A stretch of DNA of 64,000 bases. Origin: Myxococcus sp. RHSTA-1-4. Lineage in GTDB: Bacteria > Myxococcota > Myxococcia > Myxococcales > Myxococcaceae. The notes under the pieces were generated by a model, which had not been told where the DNA came from, searched no databases, and was given only the letters and a program-made list of their open reading frames with translations. The stretch spans positions 101,837 through 165,836 of the forward strand of contig NZ_JAIQDG010000028.1 in NCBI RefSeq assembly GCF_020037125.1. Reading direction: 5' to 3'. The translations under genes and the position numbers were made by a program. Below are positions 57,900 to 64,000 of the stretch, one piece after another; the stretch's first letter is position 1; each line of letters starts with the position of its first letter.

Positions 57900-58382
57900 A
57901 TGAAGGCCGGAACCCTCTCATCTTCAGAGCCCGTAACCTCCCGCACCACGGCGGAGACGACCCGACCTCTGGGGGCGCGCCCGGCAGCGGGCACCTCGCC
58001 TCAGCGGGTGCTCCTGGTGGACGACAGCCGCTCCATCCGGACGCTGCTGAAGATCTACCTCATGGCCCGCAACTTCGAGTTCCTGGAGGCGGAGTCCGCC
58101 GAAGAGGGGCTGAAGGTGGCGGAGTCGGGGCCGGTGGACCTCATCCTCACCGACTTCCACATGGACGGGATGAACGGCGCGGACTTCGCGGCGCAGATTC
58201 GCGCCAGCATGAATCCGAAGCTGTCCAAGGTGCCCATCCTGATGATGACGGGCGACCCGAACGTGGCGGAGGTCCGCGCGCTGGGTCAGAAGGCCGGCAT
58301 CAGCGCCTTCGTCCGCAAGCCGGTGAGCTGCGCGCAGCTCATGACGCTGGTGGACACCATCCTCCCGCTGCCGCGCAAGTAG
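57900..58382 (+). CDS. single-domain response regulator
   Basis: The 160-residue product has a Ser/Thr-rich lead of about 35 residues and a receiver domain: VLLVDDSRSIRTLLK, Asp in LILTDFHMDGMNG, Thr in ILMMTGDP and Lys in FVRKPVSCAQL. There is no output domain. It follows the lipoprotein gene by 85 bases with its own possible promoter. It resembles the regulator that begins the che operon at 39535 (both share KIYLM after the acidic region and KPVS near the end), so they may be paralogues. Confidence 0.9.
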   Translation: MKAGTLSSSEPVTSRTTAETTRPLGARPAAGTSPQRVLLVDDSRSIRTLLKIYLMARNFEFLEAESAEEGLKVAESGPVDLILTDFHMDGMNGADFAAQIRASMNPKLSKVPILMMTGDPNVAEVRALGQKAGISAFVRKPVSCAQLMTLVDTILPLPRK

Positions 58383-58478
58383 CCTCAGCCTCGGGATGTC
58401 CCTCACGCCGGGTTCCGGGCCGCCACCGCGGCACGGGCCCGGCGTTCGCGTTTCAGCCCTTCCGCTCCGGTGGTGCCC

Positions 58479-59105
<627 letters not shown>

Positions 59106-59113
59106 GACGAGGC

Positions 59114-60103
<990 letters not shown>

Positions 60104-60136
60104 GGCCCCTGTATAACGGCCCACCCCGCCGGACGG

Positions 60137-60931
60137 TTACGGGGAGGCGCCTTCCCGTTCCGGGAGCGGCCCGGCCACCGGCTCGACGGACCGCGCGGCC
60201 TCGCGGGCCCGGGCGTCCTTCATCCGCCACAGCCGCCACCAGGGCGTGCCGGGCGACTGGTGGTGCTCCCAGTGGTAGCCGAAGAAGAAGCAGGACAGCA
60301 GGGCCCACAGGTGGTTGCGCGGCAGGGTGCGCGCGTGGTGCGGCGCCATGTCCGGCGTGTCCGGGCGCCGGTGCGGCAGGTACGTGCCGAAGTAGAAGAG
60401 CTGCAGCGTCCCCAGCAGCGAGGGCAGCACCCAGACGCCGAGGATGCGCGGCTCGGACGCGCCCAGCAGGAGCAGCACGTTGAACTTGGCCGCCATGACG
60501 CCGATTTGCGGCAGCGTCGTGTAGCGCGCCATGAAGGTGACGAGCCAGGGCAGGAAGGACTGGGTCCGGGTGGAGAAGTCCGGGTCGTCGTCGCCCGTGG
60601 GGTTGGCGTGGTGGGCGCGGTGGTTGACCACCAGCCGGTGGTAGGACAGCCCCGCGAAGAGGAAGCAGGCGACCGTGCCCACCGCCTCGTTCACCCAGCG
60701 CCGGCGGGACACCGTGCCGTGCATGGCGTCATGCCCGGTGATGAAGAGGCCGGTGCACAGCCAGGCCTGGAAGGCGACGTGCAGCCAGGTGAGCGGGGAG
60801 TCCCAGGGCAGCCCGGGCACCACCAGCAGCCAGACGAGGTGCCCGCACCACGCGCCGACAATCGCCAGCGCGAGGACGAGGCCCCACGGGTCGGGCGGTG
60901 CCGGACGGGGATGGTGGGCCAGGGTCTGCAT
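60137..60931 (-). CDS. CrtW-like beta-carotene ketolase (fatty acid desaturase superfamily)
   Basis: The 264-residue membrane protein has three His boxes: HDAMH at 67-71, HRAHH at 104-108 (in NHRAHHANPTGDDDPDF) and WEHHQSP near 220. Their spacing and the DDPDF segment match CrtW ketolases, which add a C4 keto group to the ionone ring of carotenoids. A fatty-acid desaturase is the alternative. An AAGGAGG ribosome site touches the ATG directly, which is unusual; the start may be further in, but no good alternative was seen. Myxobacteria make keto-carotenoids, in line with this call. It follows 33 bases upstream of msrP. Confidence 0.8.
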   Translation of the reverse strand: MQTLAHHPRPAPPDPWGLVLALAIVGAWCGHLVWLLVVPGLPWDSPLTWLHVAFQAWLCTGLFITGHDAMHGTVSRRRWVNEAVGTVACFLFAGLSYHRLVVNHRAHHANPTGDDDPDFSTRTQSFLPWLVTFMARYTTLPQIGVMAAKFNVLLLLGASEPRILGVWVLPSLLGTLQLFYFGTYLPHRRPDTPDMAPHHARTLPRNHLWALLSCFFFGYHWEHHQSPGTPWWRLWRMKDARAREAARSVEPVAGPLPEREGASP

Positions 60932-61008
60932 CCTCCTTGCTTACTGGGCACGCCGGGCCCGCCGCGCACGGGAAAAACGCCACGGCGGGCCGGCATGGCG
61001 ACCGGTGG

Positions 61009-62727
61009 CTACTTCCGCACGGCGGTATCGGCCGCGGGGCCCGCGAAGCCGCGCGCCAGCTCCTCGGCGGTGACGTAGCGCGGCGCGATGTCCACCGGCA
61101 CGTCCTTGAGGCGCTCCAGCACCCGCTGCACGGGAGGCCGCACCACGCCCATCTTCGCCAGCAGGGCCTCGGCCGCCTTCCGGTCCCCGCGTCCCTGAAT
61201 CTCCATGAGCTGCTTCGTGAGCGAGGTGACGGACTCGCGGATCTTCTCCGGCACCACGGCGAAGGTGCCGTCCGGGTTCACCTTCACGGCGCCGGTGTCC
61301 AGGAAGTGGTTGAGCTGCAGGGCAATGCCCTTGCCGTGCGCCTCGTCGATGCCGAAGCGGATGGAGCGGAACGCGGACGCGAGGAAGGTGGTGTACATGG
61401 TCCGCTCCAGCGACTTGTCGAGCACGCCCTGGTCCACCAGCCGCTGCAGGGCCCACAGGCCGGAGATGTCCGCCTTGGCCTCCTCGAAGGCGCTGGAGGC
61501 CGCCTGGAGGGCCTGGCGCACCGTGGTCTGCTTGCCGCCGACGGTGATGTTGTGCGGCCCCAGCCCGTGCATCAGCTCGTGCATGAGGATGTGGGTGAAG
61601 AAGGCGTCGAAGGAGACGTCCTGCTGGTCCTTCGGCGTGAGCGCCAGCTTCGCGATGGGCATGAGCACGCGCTCGAACTTGGCCTCCTGCACGTTCTTGA
61701 GCATCACGCGCTTGGAGCCCATCGCCTCGGTGACGCGCTCGTCGTTGGGCAGGTTGTAGGCGGCCGTCTGCACGCCGCGGTTGGCGTCACCGGCGGAGAA
61801 GAGGCTGTTGACGACGCGGATGGGCGCGAGCGCGCCCAGCTTCGGGTTGCGCAGCTTCGGGTCGATGGGGAGGTGGTTCTCCAGGTCCTGGAGCTGGCCG
61901 CTGAACTTCGCGAGCTTCTGCGTCTCCGCGTCGTCACGCAGGCCGAGGAAGGACTCGAAGGCGGCCTTGTAGTTGAACCACTTGTCCTCGTAGACCTCGT
62001 AGGGCCCGATGGTGGGCTCGATGCTGGCGTCCAGCTTCATCCACGCCACCTCGCTGGCGTAGTAGTCGTTGGACAGGAACGCGTCCGCGCGGGCGGTGAG
62101 GAAGGCCTTGAGCGTGGGCTGCTTCGTGAGCGCGGCGGCCTCGCGCAGCAGCGTGGCGGCCTGGGCCAGCTCGCCCTGGTACTCCACGCTGTAGGGCACG
62201 GAGAGGAACTTCCCGTCCGTGCCGCGGCGGAGGGTGGTGTAGAAGCCGGTGGCCTCCTTCTGCTGGGCCTCGGGGAGCGACTTCACCCAGGCTTCGACTT
62301 CGGCCTTGGTGGCGCCGGCCGGGTAGAAGTTGGCGGACTCGGGCTGGGGCGGCACGCCGGCGATGAAGGGGCGCGCCTCGTCCAGGCTGCTCCAGGGGCC
62401 CTTGTCGAGCACGAACGCGTGCAGCCGCGCGCGGCCATCCGGAGACTCGTCCTGGAGCAGGTCGAGCAGCAGCGTCTCGTTGCCCGCCCAGCGCTGGCGC
62501 AGGAAGAGGGCGTCCATCAGCTTCGACGCCTGGACGAGCTTCGCGAGGGCACGTTTCTCGGAGTCAGGCAGCGCCTTCAGGTCCACCCGCAGCTCCACGG
62601 GGGCGAAGCGTGCCGTCATGCGCTTGAGCTCGGCGGCATCGGGGACGCGGGCGGGAGTCTTCTCCGCGGCGGAGGCGGCGCCCGACAGCAGCACCGCCCC
62701 GAGCAGGGACAGGAGGGTACGGTTCAT
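61009..62727 (-). CDS. secreted M49 (dipeptidyl peptidase III-like) metallopeptidase
   Basis: The 572-residue protein begins with a Sec signal peptide ending ASA, so it acts outside the cytoplasm. The Zn site is HELMHGLGPH near residue 380, and the third ligand lies in EEAKADISGLWAL about 30 residues later. In classical DPP III the motif is HELLGH, so this is a HEXXH variant seen in the bacterial and plant Nudix-linked branch. It should remove dipeptides from peptide N-termini. It is the first of the minus-strand genes running toward msrQ; 77 bases separate it from the ketolase gene. Confidence 0.85.
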   Translation of the reverse strand: MNRTLLSLLGAVLLSGAASAAEKTPARVPDAAELKRMTARFAPVELRVDLKALPDSEKRALAKLVQASKLMDALFLRQRWAGNETLLLDLLQDESPDGRARLHAFVLDKGPWSSLDEARPFIAGVPPQPESANFYPAGATKAEVEAWVKSLPEAQQKEATGFYTTLRRGTDGKFLSVPYSVEYQGELAQAATLLREAAALTKQPTLKAFLTARADAFLSNDYYASEVAWMKLDASIEPTIGPYEVYEDKWFNYKAAFESFLGLRDDAETQKLAKFSGQLQDLENHLPIDPKLRNPKLGALAPIRVVNSLFSAGDANRGVQTAAYNLPNDERVTEAMGSKRVMLKNVQEAKFERVLMPIAKLALTPKDQQDVSFDAFFTHILMHELMHGLGPHNITVGGKQTTVRQALQAASSAFEEAKADISGLWALQRLVDQGVLDKSLERTMYTTFLASAFRSIRFGIDEAHGKGIALQLNHFLDTGAVKVNPDGTFAVVPEKIRESVTSLTKQLMEIQGRGDRKAAEALLAKMGVVRPPVQRVLERLKDVPVDIAPRYVTAEELARGFAGPAADTAVRK

Positions 62728-62853
62728 GGCCCCTTCCCTACTCCAACGGAACGCGGCGTCCCAGCGCCGTCCGCCGGCCTGTTCACCGCATGTCAGAGGT
62801 CACGGCTAGACTCGTCTACCTCACAGGTTGTATAGGGGATGGGCTAGGTCGAG

Positions 62854-63333
62854 TTGCTCGCGTTCTGGGAGCGGGTGAGACAGCGAGAGCGCATCGAGGA
62901 CTGGGCACCGGGCAGGGCTTTCGAGTTCCTGCTGCTGAGGGCATTCCAGCTCGAAGGCGCCAGGGTCGTCTGGCCCTATGTGAGCGCCCTCGAGCAGATC
63001 GACGGGGGCATCTACGTGGATGGACTGGCGTGTCTCGTTGAAGCGAAGGACCACGCCGAGCCCATCGGGTTCGATGCCATCGCCAGGCTTGCCTTGCGCA
63101 TGCAGCGCCGACCAGCGCCCGCCTTGGGATTGCTGTTCAGCACCAGCGGCTTCACCTGGCCCGCCTTGAAGGCGGTGACGGCACACCCGATTCGCAACGT
63201 CCTGCTCTGGAATGACACGGACATCTCCCTCGCCCTGAACCACGGCATGCGCTCGGCGCTCCGGCGCAAGTGGCGTGGCGCCGTCGAGGCGGGGGCCCTG
63301 GACCATCCACTCCACAAGGAGGACTTCCGATGA
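62854..63333 (+). CDS. small PD-(D/E)XK restriction-endonuclease-like protein
   Basis: The 159-residue protein has the nuclease core: an early Glu in GRAFEFLLLRAF, Asp 50 in EQIDGGIYVDG and Glu 63-x-Lys 65 in CLVEAKDH. Next, IARLALRMQRRPAPALGLLFSTSGFT fits the Mrr/type-II-like fold. TTG at 62854 is the earliest start after the in-frame TAG at 62845; a GTG at 62875 is possible. The stop overlaps the next gene's ATG. No methylase lies beside it, so it is not a normal R-M system. Base use in the leader is less GC-rich than in most of the window. Confidence 0.75.
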   Translation: MLAFWERVRQRERIEDWAPGRAFEFLLLRAFQLEGARVVWPYVSALEQIDGGIYVDGLACLVEAKDHAEPIGFDAIARLALRMQRRPAPALGLLFSTSGFTWPALKAVTAHPIRNVLLWNDTDISLALNHGMRSALRRKWRGAVEAGALDHPLHKEDFR

Positions 63334-63920
63334 AGCCCTGTATCGTGACTTCGAGTGACACCGCCGCGCTGGTCCTGGGCAGGCTGCTGGGCCCCGAGCT
63401 CGAACAAGGCGTCGAGCTGATGGATGGGCGCAACTGGGTCAACGCCGTGGCCCGCGCTCGCGCCATGGTTCGCGGAGGCTCCATCGTCGCCCTGGTGCTG
63501 GGCCCGCGCGGGAGGCGGGGCCCCGACGCGCGAGAGTGGGACAAGGCCTATGCCTATTCGCTCCTGAACCCGAGTGGTGAGCGAACGGGCCTGCCCATGC
63601 GGGTGATTCTCCTGAGGTCGGCCCCGGAGGGACTCCTCTTCCTGGAGCCGGACATCCTCCGAAGGCTCGCCGGCCGCGAACCCACCCCGGCGCATCTGGA
63701 ATGGGCTCGCAGCGCTCCGCGCAGGGCGCTATCCGCCCTGCTGGGCGTGGAGCCCTCTTGTCTCGCCAGGGCATTGCGCCCCAGGTTGAAGGACGTGGAC
63801 CTGACTCCCCTTGCCTCGAGGCCCCCGATTCGAAGACTGCGGAAGTTCATCCACGCGCAAATTCAACGGTCCCAGCGGCGACCATCTCGGGAGGAGCATT
63901 CCGCAAGTGAACCGCGCTGA
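63330..63920 (+). CDS. Toprim-like protein paired with the nuclease
   Basis: The 196-residue protein starts MKPCIVTSSDTAALVLGRLLG, with the rhythm of a Toprim fold (beta strand, helix, then VELMDGRNWVNAVARARAM and SIVALVLG). The acidic residues of active Toprims are replaced (TSSDTA in place of TEGxTD, LGPRG in place of DxD), so catalysis is doubtful. An Arg-rich C-terminal region may bind nucleic acid. AAGGAGGA precedes the ATG and ATGA overlaps the nuclease stop, so the two are made together. The family is not one I can name with certainty. Confidence 0.6.
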   Translation: MKPCIVTSSDTAALVLGRLLGPELEQGVELMDGRNWVNAVARARAMVRGGSIVALVLGPRGRRGPDAREWDKAYAYSLLNPSGERTGLPMRVILLRSAPEGLLFLEPDILRRLAGREPTPAHLEWARSAPRRALSALLGVEPSCLARALRPRLKDVDLTPLASRPPIRRLRKFIHAQIQRSQRRPSREEHSASEPR

Positions 63921-63939
63921 GCACAGGGGAATCGCATCT

Positions 63940-64000
63940 TCACCTGCGGGAGGCGGCGGGCTTCCGCTTGGGGGGCCGAGGGGTATAGGCCCCCTTCACG
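63940..64000 (-). CDS. probable C-terminal end of a gene running past the window
   Basis: Reading the minus strand, an open frame enters at 64000 and ends with TGA at 63940. The peptide ends KGAYTPRPPKRKPAASRR, a basic tail typical of DNA-binding or disordered protein ends. Only about 19 codons are visible, so it could also be chance. Confidence 0.35.
   Translation of the reverse strand, partial: VKGAYTPRPPKRKPAASRR

Noticed and set aside
62728..62853. Possible promoter (TAGACT and TATAGG boxes) before the nuclease gene
   Set aside because: No -35 box at the right distance could be matched.

Overview
The window is a GC-rich (about 70% by eye), very gene-dense stretch of a delta-proteobacterial chromosome, almost certainly a member of the Myxococcaceae (Myxococcus/Corallococcus/Pyxidicoccus type). 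Reasons seen in the sequence: strong G/C third-position bias, a DUF2378 (TIGR02265) protein and a PilZ domain of the TIGR02266 type (both described as Myxococcus paralogous families), a Ser/Thr kinase with a C-terminal PEGA domain, a Kelch lipoprotein, many one- and two-component regulators, and an alternative-function chemosensory operon. No rRNA, tRNA, CRISPR array, insertion sequence or prophage was seen. Genes often start with GTG or TTG and overlap by ATGA.

Layout. 1-7.4 kb: a cut-off Kelch lipoprotein, a three-gene ABC exporter (ATPase plus two ABC-2 permeases), an Rsm22-type rRNA methyltransferase, a small unknown gene, proline iminopeptidase and a YhfC-type membrane protease. 7.4-13.2 kb: an M20 dipeptidase, a signalling block (single-domain response regulator, GYF/J-like/PilZ protein, tiny membrane protein, PAS-GAF histidine kinase) and a ferredoxin-NADP reductase-like flavoprotein. 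13.4-24.9 kb: PlsC-like acyltransferase, THUMP rRNA methyltransferase, a Cys-rich lipoprotein, a 7TMR-DISM/methyl-accepting fusion, a P2-type cation ATPase divergent from a tandem Usp protein, an unusually large RluA-type pseudouridine synthase and a HAD nucleotidase. 24.9-31.6 kb: a methyltransferase and an Nfu-type Fe-S carrier, a DUF2378 gene, an unknown gene, a FemAB/GNAT-like protein, then clpS-clpA closed by a strong terminator.

31.6-39.5 kb is a seven-gene minus-strand chemosensory operon, in transcription order: CheY-like regulator, REC-CheW (reverse CheV), CheR with a TPR-like tail, CheW, hybrid CheA-REC, CheB, MCP. Most junctions overlap, so it should be made as one unit. 39.7-45.3 kb is central metabolism: an InhA-like enoyl-ACP reductase divergent from sucA-sucB, then a cold-shock protein. 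45.3-52.2 kb holds an S9 peptidase, a UPF0489 protein, an Omp85-type outer-membrane protein, a P-domain/endonuclease I fusion and a small Cys-rich lipoprotein. 52.4-58.4 kb is a tightly coupled set of Ser/Thr kinase, TPR-TonB-dependent receptor and aspartate-rich lipoprotein, followed by a response regulator. 58.4-62.7 kb holds msrQ-msrP (periplasmic methionine sulfoxide repair), a CrtW-like carotenoid ketolase and an M49-type peptidase. The window ends with a two-gene module of a small PD-(D/E)XK nuclease and a Toprim-like protein, which resembles a defence or DNA-processing pair.

The best candidates for unrecognised biology are the kinase/TPR-receptor/lipoprotein operon, the terminal nuclease pair, the GYF-J-PilZ fusion and the reverse-CheV chemosensory operon. 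All functions are read from motifs; no database search was possible.
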